NCBI GenBank assembly: GCA_025716855.1
Contig: JAIXMQ010000032.1
Span: 248,001-312,000, forward strand
Source of the DNA: Pilaira anomala
Taxonomy: Eukaryota; Mucoromycota; Mucoromycetes; Mucorales; Mucoraceae
Reading direction: 5' to 3'
Length of the DNA stretch: 64,000 nucleotides
The first letter of the stretch is position 1; each line of letters begins with the position of its first letter. The notes under the pieces are model-generated. The model ran no database searches. It saw nothing but the letters and a program-made list of their open reading frames with translations, and was not told where the DNA came from. The translations under genes and the position numbers were made by a program. Shown piece by piece: positions 1 to 12,202 of this stretch.

Positions 1-496
1 GTAATTTCTTGAGAGAAGTATCGCGTTGTTGTTTGAGTTGAGTGATAAGATATAAAGCGTGCGCGATGAGCAAGTCAATCGTACTGAATACAAGGGGAAT
101 GGTAAAAGATGGTAAGGTCATGATGAATGAAAATAGACATAAAAGCAATGGTGACTAAAAAGAAAGAAAAAGAGCGTTACTTTTTTTTTTTTTTTTGTAG
201 GATAGAAGCTGTTCAGTTTTTTTTTTTATTGGTACCTGGTGGAATACACCACCGTCGTATGGAGGTACATTATTGTTATATAAAAATACACCTTCGGTTA
301 CTATGAAAATATTTTAGATGTCGTAAATAATAAGGTACGTCTTTTTTGTTTTACATCTTTTAAAACTAGTGACAGGTGTAGAAAGTTCAACACGTTGAGC
401 TAAAGTATTTGAGACAGAAGGAAAGCTAAAAATAGCAAGTCGAAGAATAAAAGCTGTTGTGTATATCAACTTTGACTTTTTTGATAGTGTAGTCAT
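1..496 (-). CDS. PIGU: PIG-U / Gab1, GPI transamidase subunit (5' part, runs off the window)
   Basis: PIG-U is a multi-pass ER membrane subunit of the GPI transamidase complex, which attaches GPI anchors to proteins. Three exons are visible: 355-496, 236-300 and 1-154, with GT-AG introns at 301-354 and 155-235. The spliced frame is open for 120 codons and continues past base 1, so the C-terminus is missing. A hydrophobic N-terminal segment (about residues 14-30) is followed by RVELSTPVTSFKR, then PPYDGGVFHQSP, then a second hydrophobic stretch ending ALYLITQLKQQ. This order and spacing match the N-terminus of human PIG-U (RVEVVSPLSSWKR, then a GAVFHETP-like segment). The start is the first ATG of the open frame. 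The call rests on these remembered family motifs, and joining the exons is my inference from splice signals. Confidence 0.85.
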
Positions 497-1715
497 GTTT
501 TATATGTAGAGAAAAAAGGTTTAAAAAAAAAGGTAAAAAAAACGAGGTGTACATAATAAAAAAGTACACACAAAAAAAGTATAAATTTTGGAATTACATT
601 GCCGACTTTCACTTTAAAAATACGATTATTGTTTATTAACACAGACTCTAAACTAAAGAACGAGATTTTATTGTTTTTGTTTCTTTCAAGAGTTGAAAAA
701 GTATCAAACTTTTTTTATTTAGTAAAAGATAACATGTTATACCTTGTATTACTTTTAATGTAAATAAATTTACACATCGCAAACACCTCTTCCTCAACTG
801 AGGTGTGTCTTTATTTGTATTTCACATGATATTTAGTTGACTCTTATTTTTCTTCATAGTTTGGATATAAAAGTATACGACAGCATGCTCATGAGCCTTG
901 AAGACATCCTTTTTAAGTAGTAACTTAAAAATCAATTTGATGTATGTATATATACTGTTATGTACTGATATAAACATTTCCTTGTAGTGAAGTTAGTCAT
1001 TTTTTACAAGTATATTTCTATTTCTTCAGTTACAAAGAAACTTTTGTTCAAAGACTGAAACCTCAAAGCGACTTTTGAGTTTTGATATTAGCATAATGCG
1101 TGTTACGAAGATCTCTGAGCTATTTTTCTCTTTTATTTATAATATTTACGAAAAAGGGAGAGAAGTGGCGATTGTTGATATGCCGCCACAGTAGAGTGGC
1201 GTTGAAATTGCTATGGAAACCTATTCACATTCCACAAAGCGTGAAAGGATTATCAAGATTTATTATTATTATTATTACAGGTATATGATTGTTTTCTAAC
1301 TCTTTAAATAGGTATATCATGCAATGAAAAACATATACATGAGTATCTGTATGTATGTACATACACACACACACACTGGGTTTCAACAGGATTTTTGAAA
1401 GTTAAACTAAACTATAAAAATATAAAAAAAGCGACGATTATATATTTATAATATGTAATTGAATCATTGTTATGTATGTTACTTTTTTTAGAAAAATTAG
1501 AATCAGATAAACAATGATATCAGAGAAAGAAATGATCTATAAGTAGAACGCACTCTTTGTTCTTTTGTTCTTTTATGATAAAAAAATAAAAACCGTTTCG
1601 GTCATTCAATAAAATCCCCGGGCATATTTTATCCTGAATGAATAAAAAGCGAAAGAACATTATGTAAAGTCTCTTTTCTCTTCTCTTTTTTTTTTTAAAA
1701 AAAAAAAAAAATCAA
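497..1715. other. Intergenic region between PIG-U and the 1716 gene
   Basis: No convincing gene. It holds the 5' flanks of two divergent genes, several poly-A/T runs, a short CA run near 1365-1377 and a CT/T-rich tract just before the 1716 start. A 62-codon frame at 1100-1288 overlaps a dispersed repeat core and looks non-coding. Confidence 0.5.
1093..1121 (-). repeat. Fragment of dispersed repeat R1
   Basis: On the minus strand these about 29 bases read almost the same as the motif AGCTCAGAGATCTTCGTAAC, which also occurs near 15478 and 16909 at the end of the R1 duplication. The similarity fades on both sides, so this is a small remnant in inverse orientation. Confidence 0.6.
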
Positions 1716-2899
1716 ATGTCACAAGATTCCTTAAAATTACAACATGCATTATCACGATTACAGTTAGCAAAGGCTATCAAGACACCAGAACCAGGTGAAA
1801 TTAATGCAGAACCTTGGGCTAAAAGTATTATATTTAATCAACCATACGTTCAAGAATTATTGAAACGAAAACAACAACTTCATCGTCGTGATAGACAAAG
1901 TCCTAAACCTCAAAGCCGTCGTCAAAGTCATTCCAGCTTAAAACTAGGTACATATAATTTTAATTTTTGCCACTTTATAGGAAGAATATACTAAAATATA
2001 GACTTTATATGTAGAAAACAAAATGTCAAAGTTATCTCTCTCTGGAAGCGTAACTAGTTTATCCAATTCTTCTCATCGTGAATGTTTACCAAGTGATACT
2101 GAAGAAGAAGATGATGAAGATGATGAAGATGATGATGCAGAAGAAAATGATGATGATAATGCTGAAAAAGATGTATCCGAAGGTAAAAAGAAATCATATG
2201 ATATTTTAGTAAATACTAAAATTTTATTCATTTTTAGTCACTTCTCAACAACAAAGACCAATTACAGAAAAACCCCTTCCTAAAATTAATGATTTTATAA
2301 GGGATAATGCTAGTAGTAGTAGTGCATCAAGAGGATCAACTGCAAGTAGTATATCTCCATTAACCGATGAAGATGAAGCATCCTTACCATTACCACCACC
2401 GCCATCCGTTACCCATACTCAAGCCGAACATTGGAAACCAAACGCTCCTCATCCTCAAGACTACCGTTTACCTAAATTAAATGAATATACCCAGAATCAA
2501 CCTATACCAATCGAAATGATGGACCCAATGTATTATCAAAGAATGCAGCAATATCAACTTCAATTACAATATCAGCAAGCAATTATGATGCAACAACAAG
2601 CTTATTTTCGTACTCAAACACCTCTATCTTTTTTACCTCCTGGGACACCAGTACCACCTACCCGTGATAATAAAAGACATGCTAAAAACTCTAAACGACA
2701 CCAACAGCAAACGTCGCCGCCTCGTAGTACAGACTTACGTAGAAGAGCTGAAATGTTAAGAAATGCAGCTGAATTCGCTTCTCAACAACAAAATCAACAA
2801 CAATCTGTACCTTACTCTGCTTATCCATATACTGCTTTTCAATCTCCCAGTATGAGACTTGGTGGTAGTAGTAGATCTAATTATTATCCTACTATTTAA
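1716..2899 (+). CDS. Hypothetical low-complexity protein, 353 aa
   Basis: Three exons, 1716-1947, 2015-2182 and 2238-2899, join in one frame of 354 codons including the stop. Both introns are GT-AG. I do not recognise the protein. The N-terminal 70 residues look ordered (FNQPYVQELLKRKQQLHRR). Next come an acidic run of Glu/Asp (about residues 103-128), a Ser- and Pro-rich linker with PLPPPPSV, and a Gln/Met/Tyr-rich C-terminal third starting MMDPMYYQRMQQYQ. Basic patches (RDNKRHAKNSKRHQQQ, LRRRAEMLRNAAEFA) could bind nucleic acid, but that is speculation. No membrane segment or signal peptide is visible. It is probably mostly disordered. The start is the first ATG after a poly-A/T tract and begins a long open frame. 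Confidence 0.7.
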
Positions 2900-2985
2900 T
2901 TTCCCATTTTTATATATATATATAAATTTCCCCCCTCTCCTCCCATTGTTATAGACAATTTTACTTTATTTCCATTCAAAAATAG

Positions 2986-2993
2986 TACACACA

Positions 2994-3041
<48 letters not shown>
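2986..3041. repeat. (CA)n microsatellite
   Basis: About 27 CA units with one interruption, directly downstream of the 1716-2899 gene, probably in or after its 3' UTR. Confidence 0.95.
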
Positions 3042-3043
<2 letters not shown>

Positions 3044-4101
3044 AACAGCATAGACTGTAATTTCTCTTTATTTCTTTAATTTTAATTTCCTTTCGTTTTA
3101 ATAATAATAAATCTTGATTTCATTATTATTAAAAAAAAACAATACACATTATTATTTAAACCATATTACTTTTTTAAACAATCTAAAAGGAGAATTGACT
3201 GTATAACGCAATAAAGAATCCATTTTAACTATTTGACATCATACACACAAATCGTAAATCACGATTGAAAGTAGCATTAGACTGACCGAGGCCTAACTCC
3301 AAAAATAGAATAAGCACTTGATACACTGCAAATAAGAACTGACGTAAATACACTCGGATATCGGATCCTTTAGTTTAATCTAAGTAATATGTGCTACATT
3401 ATATGTAGGTAGATTACGTTCTCTTTTTTTTTTTTTTTCCTAACTATTACTTTTTGTTTATTACCTTAATACTTTTATCGTTATAAGACAGAAACTAAAT
3501 GACGACGGAGCTTTTTTTTTTTTTTTTTGGTTTAAAAAAAATAAAATAAAACGATAAATATTCTAACTAGTTATATGATGTGATACGCAAGTGGCGTATT
3601 TCTTAAGAAAAAAAAAAAAAAGGCATCCGTGTTACATACTCAATTTGATTCTAAGAAGTAAACCGCATCATTTTTAATGAGTTCATGTTATAATGTTTAC
3701 ATACTGGATTTCCCATTTGATTTGAAAAGTTTTTTAAACACTACTTTATTCACATTACAAACGTAAAAAAAAATAAAAAAAAAAAAAATCAGTACATAGA
3801 AGCCTCTGGTATGGAATGATTATTAAAGTTTAACGCACGAAAAGTATAAAAGTAACCAAAAAGTGCCATCAGAGAATTTGGTAGGGTGAAGGGTAAAAAA
3901 AAAAAAAAAAAGCGCATATTATGCATAGCAAGGCCTTTTTTTAACATGCGGGCGTTGTAAAACACCTTCAACTGAAGAGAAATGCATGTATGACTCTCTA
4001 AAAAAGAATGGCAAAGTTAGTAATTTAAGTGAAAACTTGGTCAAGGATACATACTCTGATAGAATGTCTTTACAGACTTCATTTAATAATTTAAGGTGTA
4101 A

Positions 4102-4135
<34 letters not shown>

Positions 4136-4376
4136 GAGAGAACACTTTTCAAGCACACTTTTGCTTCTTGATTCAATTTGCCCTCGTCATCCAAAACTTT
4201 ATTACCACCGTTGGCAATCTTACCAGCGCAAATAACGGTTTGTCCAAAAAGGAGCCTACTATCAATTTTAATGGCGTAGTACACCCTCTTCGTTCGCTGC
4301 TAGTTATCTCGCCTTTAGCATAAAAGTTGATTGACAGGAAAGTCTGTCCATAAAAAGCAATTTTTTTATTGAGATA
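3042..4376. other. Intergenic, no gene seen
   Basis: AT-rich sequence with long poly-T and poly-A runs (for example 4103-4133). The small frames at 3789-3971 and on the minus strand of 4173-4415 have no recognisable motif. The second overlaps the TIR element at 4377. Confidence 0.5.
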
Positions 4377-4465
4377 CATACCCGCTCTATTCTGATTTAT
4401 AAGGCTATATGACACTATTTAAAGGCCACAGACGTCTTTTGCAGCTTTAAATAGAGCGGGAACTG
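4377..4465. mobile_element. Small TIR element (MITE-2), 89 bp, TA-flanked
   Basis: The left end CATACCCGCTCTATT and right end AAATAGAGCGGGAACTG form terminal inverted repeats with one small indel. TA dinucleotides flank both sides (4375-4376 and 4466-4467), as expected for a Tc1/mariner or pogo-type MITE. A longer relative with the same ends lies at 54940-55080. It has no coding capacity. Confidence 0.75.
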
Positions 4466-4467
4466 TA

Positions 4468-4735
4468 TATTAGACAATGAATTTTGTGATATAATTATTA
4501 CTAAAGTTATGATATATCTTATATCATTGACTTGTTTTTGATACAATCTCTTGTTTGGATAAGACATGTAGCCAAACAAGAGATTATAAGGCGTTATTAA
4601 AGAAAAGGTTTGGGTTTTGAAGAGAAAAGGAACGGATTGGGGGTTGAAGAAAAAAAAAAGGATTGATAAAGGAAAAAGAAAGATGTAATTAAATAAACCT
4701 GTTTATGTGGCGTATGAAGAAAAAGAGAATATAGT
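4468..4735 (+). mobile_element. Diverged partial copy A of TIR element MITE-1
   Basis: The sequence aligns by eye with the inner part of the elements at 16041, 34758 and 56460. It shares the TATTAGACAA...GAAT start, a hairpin with stems at 4545-4558 and 4572-4585, purine-rich stretches and a TGGCGTATGAAGAAAAAG block. Terminal repeats are missing. MITE-2 abuts its left side. The hairpin stem differs from the other copies by paired changes (see findings). Confidence 0.65.
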
Positions 4736-5374
4736 CAAATAAATACAAGTAAGGCGATATTGTACTTATTTTGAGCTCGGAATCATTGTATCTTTTTTCC
4801 CCCACACAGTGCACAAATCTCACTCTTGGGTAAAAAAAAAAGAAAAAAGTTGATATAAGAATGGCCAGTTTACCATCAGCATATTTTTTGATCTGTTTTT
4901 TTTTTCAGCCTTTATTGGCTTGAAATATGCTATGGGTATTCTTACAGCGTATATCCGTTACATATTCTAGCAATTTGAAAATTGAGATAGATGTAGTTTA
5001 CTCTCTACTGTTCCAGGTACATATACATTTAAATACGCAGCAACGAATGCTCATAGTTTAATTGCTAGAATTCGAAAGAATGTGTGTTTTATTTTTTTAT
5101 GAACCTTGAAGATACTCTTATATGAATATAATCATTAAACAAAACATACTATTTTGAGATAACTTACAGCAAATGCTTATGCCAACTTCATGACATAAAC
5201 ACTCAGGGCAAAAATAACCATTATATTGTCATACCTAAAATACTTCAACATCTGTCTGAGTCTCAGTATAAAATAGAGTCACATATACTGTATGTGTTTG
5301 GTTTATAAACGATATATTTTTTCAGCAATTTTTTTTTTTTTAGGTCTTTTACAACCTATATATAACTTGAAAAT
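4736..5374. other. Upstream region of SPT5
   Basis: No gene seen. Contains T-rich tracts just before the SPT5 start, probably the promoter and 5' UTR. Confidence 0.5.
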
Positions 5375-8300
5375 ATGGCTCTAAAGAGATCAGATAGAAG
5401 AGATACTGAAGATACCGTCCCACTTCATGACGAAGAAGATGAGGAAGAAGAAGAAGACGACGATGAAGATATTGTAAATATCTTTTTTTTAAGCCGTTTT
5501 TCTTTTGGCCTTTTATTTACTTTTTTTTTTATATATAGAGACCTGCCAAGAGAAAGTTCAATCCTTTTATTGATGAAATGGCTGTGGTTGACGACGACGA
5601 AGACGACGATGACGAAGACGAAGAGTATGGTCGAGAAGGTAAATAATTAAATACACGCGAATAAAAAAAAAGACAATGCCCTTTTTTTTTTTTTTACTCA
5701 TTCTATATAAAAAAACAAATAGATGGATTCATTGAGGAAGAGAATGAAGAAATACCTAGTACAAAAACAACTGCACGTCGTCACCTTGATTTAGATCGTA
5801 GAAGAAGAGAAATGGAAGGCATGGATGATGAACAAGTAGCTGCTTTTTATGCAGAGAAATATGGTGGACGTAGTAAACCACAAAGTTTTAAAGATACAGA
5901 AGACGTACCTCAACAATTACTACTTCCTAGTGTAAATGATCCTAATTTATGGATGGTTAAGTGCAAGGTAAATCAATGATAGACTATATTAAAGCTTTAA
6001 AATATATATATCTGATCTATTCTTCTATCATCAATAGCCTGGTAAAGAAAAGGATGTAATTTTTGGCATAATGAAAAGATACTTTGATCGTGAAGAAACT
6101 GCCAATTCATTAGACACATTCTCTGCATTTGCACGTGAGACATTAAAAGGATACATTTACGTAGAGGCAGGCAGACAAGCCCATGTACAAGAAGCATTAG
6201 CAAACATCCCCAACATTTACATGTCTACATTAATGTTAGTACCTATCAAGGACATGGTCGACTCTATCTCGGTACAAAAGAAAGAAGTCGAGATCCCATT
6301 AGGTGGTTGGGTACGTATCAAGCGAGGTACATACTCTGGCGATTTAGCTCAAGTCATGGAAGTATCCGATTCTCAAGATCAAGCACGAGTCAAAGTGGTA
6401 CCTCGATTGGATTTAGAGACTCAAAATGAAGTCGATGATAAGAAACGTAAAAAGGCTGTCAGAGCACCACCAAAGTTATTTAACCCAGAACGATTAGCCA
6501 ATCGATCTATCTCTAGCTTGCAAAAGAAGGGTCCTTATTGGGTTTATAATGGTGATCATTATCGTGATGGTTACCTTGAGAAATACATGAAGGTCAGTGC
6601 CCTTCAAATTGAAGAGGTCAATCCTACTTTGGATGAAATTGCAAGATTTGCTGGTTCAGGTGAATTGAATGGTGAAGATGGTGAAAGATCGATTGATTTA
6701 ACATCTCTTTCAAGTATGGCAATAAACAATGCACAAGCCCAAACCATGTTTCAAAACGGTGATGTTGTGAGTGTGATTGAAGGTGATATGATTCATAGTT
6801 GGGGTACTGTTGAAAATGTACATGATTCCTCTGTAGTTGTTTCTTTGGATATGGACGGTATTAAGAAACGAGTGACCTTACCTGCTAAACAATTACGAAA
6901 GAAATTTAAGGCGGGTGATCATGTCAAGGTCATTAATGGTAGATTTAAGGATGAAAGTGGTATGGTCTTGAATATTGAAGATAATATCGTTACCTTGTTA
7001 TCCGATGCCTCACTCAAGGAAGTACGTGTCTTTGCTAAAGATTTGCGTGAAGCGGCTGAAGTCATGTTTGGTAAAACCGTCATTGGAAATTACGAGTTAC
7101 ATGATTTAGTTCAACTCGATTTCTATACTGTCGGTGTCATTGTCAAAGTCGATCGTGACTCTTTCAAAGTATTAACACAAAATGGAGAATTGCGTACTGT
7201 CGAACCACATCAAATCACGAATAAACGTGATAGTAATAAGGCTGTAGCCACCGATGCCAATGGAAATAGTATTCGATCGGGTGATACTGTTGTCGAAGTA
7301 GGTGATAAACGTAATTGTTCTGTATTACATCTGTATCGTCATTTGGTATTTTTACATTCGCGTGAGCATTCTGATAATTATGGTGTTTGGGTTACAAACA
7401 CTCGATCCATCGTGAGTGCAGCTACTCGTGGACGTATCTTACCTAATCCCGAAAGACAAAACCCTCAATTTGGTAATCCTCCTGCAAACGGTGGGTTCGG
7501 TAGAGATAACGGTCGTGGTGGTATGCGTGGTGGCCGCGGTGGAGCCAATGCACGTGGTGGATTCTATGGTCGTGGTCGTGGTGGTAGAGATAACTTGGTT
7601 GCTAAAACAGTTCGTATCTCTCAAGGTCCCCATAAAGGTTACATTGGTATTGTCAAAGATGCAACCGATAATCAAGCTCGTGTAGAACTTCATACAAGTA
7701 GTAAAGTCATTAGTGTCGAAAAGAATCACCTTATGATTTTAGATTCTCAAGGTAATCCTATTGGACAAGCAGCACCTGATCGATTTGATTCACCATCAAG
7801 CAATGGTGGTTTTGCCAGACCTATGGGTACTCCAAGTCGATTTGGAGATGGTGCAATGACTCCTATGCATGGTGCAGCCTCTGGCTCAAGAACACCCGCA
7901 TGGAACTCAGGATCTAAAACACCTGCTTGGAACTCAGGCGCAAGAACACCTAATCCATATAACGATGGTGGACGTACACCTGCTTGGGATTCAGGTTCAA
8001 AAACACCCATGTGGGGTCGTGAAACACCTGCTTGGAATAGCAGTAGTAACGATAACTATCATCATGAAAGTTCCAACAGTAGATCAAGTCAAAGTCATCG
8101 TACTTCATCCTCATCCTCATCACAAGTACCTAAACCTTCTTCTTCTTCATCTAGTAGCAATAACTATTCCAACAACAGTCGATTTGCTGATGTTGATACT
8201 GCACCTACACCCGGTGCTTCTTGGACTGCACCCACACCAGCAGCTAGTTATGAAGCAAGAGCACCTACACCCGCCATTAATTTTGCACAAAACTATGATG

Positions 8301-8871
8301 CACCTACACCCTATGAAGCAGCACCTACACCCGGAGCAGGATTGATTCCTCCTACACCCGCCGCTACAGCTATGATGTCAGCACCTACACCAGGTAATTA
8401 CTTACCGACCACACCCGGTAACTTTATGCCCACTACACCTGCTGCAGGATTACCTCAAACACCATTTATGCCTACGGGAGGAGATTATGGATACGTTGAA
8501 GATCAAGGAGATCAAGGAGAAGATAACTGGCCAATTGAAGAAATTGAAGTTAAGTTAAAGCGAGGACAAGGAGATGCAGAACAAGGACAGGTTGGCAAGA
8601 TTGTGACGGTCAATCGAAATAGTCGTAAATGTCTTGTGAGTTTGGCAAATGGACAAAAGGTAGACATGTCATTTGATTATTTGGAACCTGTTCGACCTGT
8701 TAAAAAGGATAATGTTCGAATTATCTTGGGTGAGCATCGTGGAGAATTAGGATCACTTGTGGGTGTAGATAGTCATGATGGTATTGTTAGACTTCGTGGT
8801 GATAGTACAGGTTATAAGATTCTTAGTATGAATTCAGTTGCAAAATATACTGGTTCAGATAATGTGAATTA

Positions 8872-8872
<1 letters not shown>
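5375..8872 (+). CDS. SPT5: Transcription elongation factor Spt5 (DSIF large subunit), 1092 aa
   Basis: Spt5 pairs with Spt4, binds RNA polymerase II and controls elongation and capping. Exons are 5375-5473, 5539-5638, 5723-5967 and 6038-8872, giving 1093 codons with the stop, close to yeast (1063) and human (1087). The first 100 residues are acidic. The NGN domain starts near residue 142 ([20 protein letters not shown]). KOW units follow: [18 protein letters not shown] (about 237), [18 protein letters not shown] (about 388) and [18 protein letters not shown] (about 442), then the linker [13 protein letters not shown]. An RGG-rich tract precedes KOW5 ([15 protein letters not shown]). The C-terminal repeat region has [17 protein letters not shown] and APTPG-type units, potential kinase targets. 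A last KOW ([15 protein letters not shown]) ends the protein. Identification is very secure. Confidence 0.97.
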
Positions 8873-8904
<32 letters not shown>

Positions 8905-8969
8905 AGAGATAATAAATTATATATATATATATTTGCACATAAAATTTGTTTTATTTTCTATTCAATTTT

Positions 8970-10853
8970 CTACATTTTCCATTTTGGATCACCTCTTCTT
9001 TTTTCAGTTTCACGAATTTCAAACATGATTTGAACTGCAATAAATAAACAAATAGTAACAGATGCAAGGAAAGATAATCCATGAGCCGTTCCAAATATCT
9101 TTGTTAACATTTCTTTCACGCCATCTAAACCAACAGCAAAACCAACCAAGTTTGCAATCATCATCATCAAAATATTAGCCACAGCACCTAACCCACATAC
9201 AAATCTATAATAAGGTTTATCACCAAACTTGCGTTCACTAAATAGACTTGAAGCAATAATCTCTGGTAACAAAAACAAACAAATCAACCAACCCCAAGCT
9301 AATAATCGTAATTCAATGTCATGCCAAAGAGCCACAAAAGTGAATACAATCCACATATTGTAAGTCATGTATTTTGTGCCTCCCAAAGGGATATAGATGT
9401 AGCGAGTGATCCAACGATTGAAAGTTCTATGCCAACTCTTCCAGAATCTTTGAGCCGAGAAATTGTTGGACATACATCTTACCATGTTTTCTTCTACCCA
9501 GATACCATCCGCCAAAGACCAGAATCGGAAGAAGCGCCAAGGAATCAAGAGTTTCATCCAGATGATGACAAGGTTAAAGTATCCAATCATGCTCATCTCT
9601 AAAGGACTTGCACCGTCCCAGGCACGCGATTTACTAATGGCTACTACGTACAAGTAATGAAGTGTGAGTTCCATGATTAAAATGACAATCACTAGGCGAA
9701 TTGCGTATGTTATCACGTAACGTTTTGTGATGTTTTTTGAAGGATATTTAAACTAATGTTTTTTTTTTAGCAATTTTGGGTTAGTTTATATTACGAATAT
9801 GATGTACAATTTTTACCTGAGAGATGAAATCGTTATATGTAATAATTGGACCACATAATAAAAGAGGAGTATACAAAATATAAGCCAAGAAATTCAAGTA
9901 TCCATAATCCTTATCTAAATCCTTCAATGGGGTTACAATTCGATCTTTATCATTCAAAGGAGGTTGATTCTCAGTATGATCCTTGACTACTAATTCTTGT
10001 TTTTCTTGAGCATTACAAGCCCAGTAATAATCCATATTAAAAGAGACCAATCGAAGCATAGCGAAATTAAATAAAACGTGCCATCTACCTTGAACACCTT
10101 CAAAAGCATCGACGGGTTCTAACCAAGATCCAAACATATCTGCAAATCGATAGCCACTATAATGTTCATTTAAAAATAAAATGGCTAGGTTGAATAACCA
10201 AGTTAGAATTGGGTTCCATTTTGTGCCTCGAGTACGACGACCGATCGTATAACTGATTGAGATGATAAACAGGTATTTTAAACTACTGGAACCGTGAAAG
10301 ATGACAAGGACAACAAGTGAGGTTAAGAGTGAAAATCGGATATGTGATTTAATAAAGTGGCATCGTTTGTTGGCTGCGTTTAAGAGGATGTGGATAACGA
10401 GGAGTGGGATAATTTTGGGTATATGTTCACGGAATTGACTGTATTGAGCGTCGCTATCGTCCTATTGTGTGTTTTTATTTATTAGATGAAAAACGAGATG
10501 AATATTATATTCGATGACTACTTACTACTTGACGACCAAAGATCCAACCTTCAGATAATAGATCAGCATACTTTGGGTAGTTTGGGTGTGTTTCTAATAT
10601 ATGTAAGTGATAAAGAAAAAGACACGAAAAGTGAATACTTTACTTGTACTGAGTTTATAAGGTACATAAAACATGTAAGGTACTACAATACAAAAGCAAA
10701 CATAATAAAAATAAAACTCTATCACAGTTTTAGTGAGAGACTATTCTTAATTTTTTTTTTATTACTAGTTTTACCTTTTGTATGCCAACGTGAAGGTTTT
10801 ATCGTTATTTTCTCTTTGGTTTTTATCGTTGGTGGTAGGTCATCTACTTTCAT
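8970..10853 (-). CDS. GUP1: Gup1-type membrane-bound O-acyltransferase, 549 aa
   Basis: Gup1 is an ER MBOAT enzyme that remodels GPI-anchor lipids and affects glycerol uptake and membrane order. Five exons on the minus strand, 10775-10853, 10644-10718, 10526-10593, 9817-10461 and 8970-9752, give 550 codons with the stop; yeast Gup1 has 560 residues. Recognisable blocks are KPSRWHTK at the N-terminus, NYPKYADLLSEGWIFGRQV, DDSDAQYSQFREHIP, LLLCGPIITYNDFISQ, YVVAISKSRAWDG, WKSWHRTFNRWITRYIYIP and the MBOAT active-site region FVALWHDIELRLL with the catalytic-type His. The protein ends MFEIRETEKRRGDPKWKM, again yeast-like. Multiple membrane spans are evident. The upstream exons are short (75 and 68 nt) and were placed by alignment to remembered yeast Gup1 blocks and frame continuity. 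It converges with SPT5, 97 bp apart. Confidence 0.95.
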
Positions 10854-11700
10854 TTTATAAAAAGTAGTAGAGAAAAAGAAGGTTTTTTTTTAGAGCTTGT
10901 TCTTTTTAAGCAAAATTTAAAGCGCTTTTTGAAAACTAAGGAGATATAGATTGTAATATGGTCTTACAACATTTCTTTTTGAAAAAGAATGGCTTTTATT
11001 TATATTCAAATGAGTAAAAACCAAATATCCTTAAAAGTCTCTTTCTTCAGTCTCATATAATAAAGTTACATCTCGGCATTTTCTCAAAGTGTATGTAGTA
11101 GTAGGTACACATATATATTTGATCTCTCCTCCTCTTCTTGTCAGACGTAGGATGATCCTTTTTTATTGGACACTATTTTCCCATTGTCTGTTTTTAAGTT
11201 TATTATTGAAAGGATGATCCCTTTCATAAGTCACTTTATAAATCACAAGTCCAAGCCAAGTGACAGCGAGTGAGTATATGTGTATGTACACTCAAGGAAC
11301 GTAAAAGACAACAATTGTGATATGCTGTAATATTCCTTTTTCTTATTATTATCAAACACATCTTGACAACTATCTCATAATTTACATGCATGATATATTA
11401 CTCAGCGGTACAAGTCAATAAAAAAAAAACCCGATCCAAGATCTTGGGTATGCAGGCTACTTGAAAGGAACAGATGAGGAAGCTCTCTTGGGTATAGCGC
11501 CATTTGTTTTTTTTTAAAAAAAAAAGAAATCGCACCGCATTGTGTACACAAAGTTGTTCACAAGTTGGCATCACCTGAGGTTAAAAATCATCATTTTCAA
11601 TATATCTCACTCTTTCCTTTTCTCTCTCTCACTCTTTCCTTTTCTCTCCTTTTCTCACTCTTTCTATTTCTTTTTAATATTTTCTTAAATACATAGATAC
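10854..11700. promoter_or_regulatory. Shared upstream region of GUP1 and the RRM gene
   Basis: Divergent intergenic region of 0.85 kb. A pyrimidine-rich imperfect tandem tract (CTCACTCTTTCCTTTTCTCT units) lies at about 11600-11670, just before the RRM gene start, and is probably a 5' UTR/core promoter element. No gene seen. Confidence 0.45.
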
Positions 11701-12163
11701 ATGACTGAGCTATTTCTTGGAAATACCTACAAAAAGAATAACGATAGTTCTCAAACCACACTTTGGTAAAAAAAAAAATTAAAAATTGCTTTTATACCCT
11801 TTTTTTTTTTATGTACTCAATTCATTTTTTTTTTTCTCATAAGGATGGGTGATCTCGATCCTTGGATGAACGAAGAGTTTATACGTTATGTTTGGTCTTT
11901 ATATGGACAAGCAGTAGTAGTAAAAATAATTCGACATAGAATAACCAAGTAAAAATATAATAGTTACAACCTTTTTTTAAAAAAAAAAATAGTTAGACTA
12001 AAGAAAAAAAATGATATAGTGTTAGTGCTGGTTATGCATTTGTTCAATTTTCTGATAGTCAATCAGCTCAAAGAGCACTACATACTCTTCATGGCTTACA
12101 GATACCCGAATCACACCGTACCTTTAAATTGAATTGGGCTTCAGGTGGTGGCATTTGCGATAG

Positions 12164-12202
<39 letters not shown>

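Noticed and set aside
1100..1288. Plus-strand 62-codon frame
   Set aside because: Overlaps the R1 scrap and an ATT repeat and shows no conserved motif.
7416..8345. Several long frames on both strands inside SPT5
   Set aside because: Shadows of the repeat-rich C-terminal region. The SPT5 frame is continuous and recognised.
10486..10860. Plus-strand 124-codon frame
   Set aside because: Antisense to the first three exons of GUP1, which are supported by strong protein matches.
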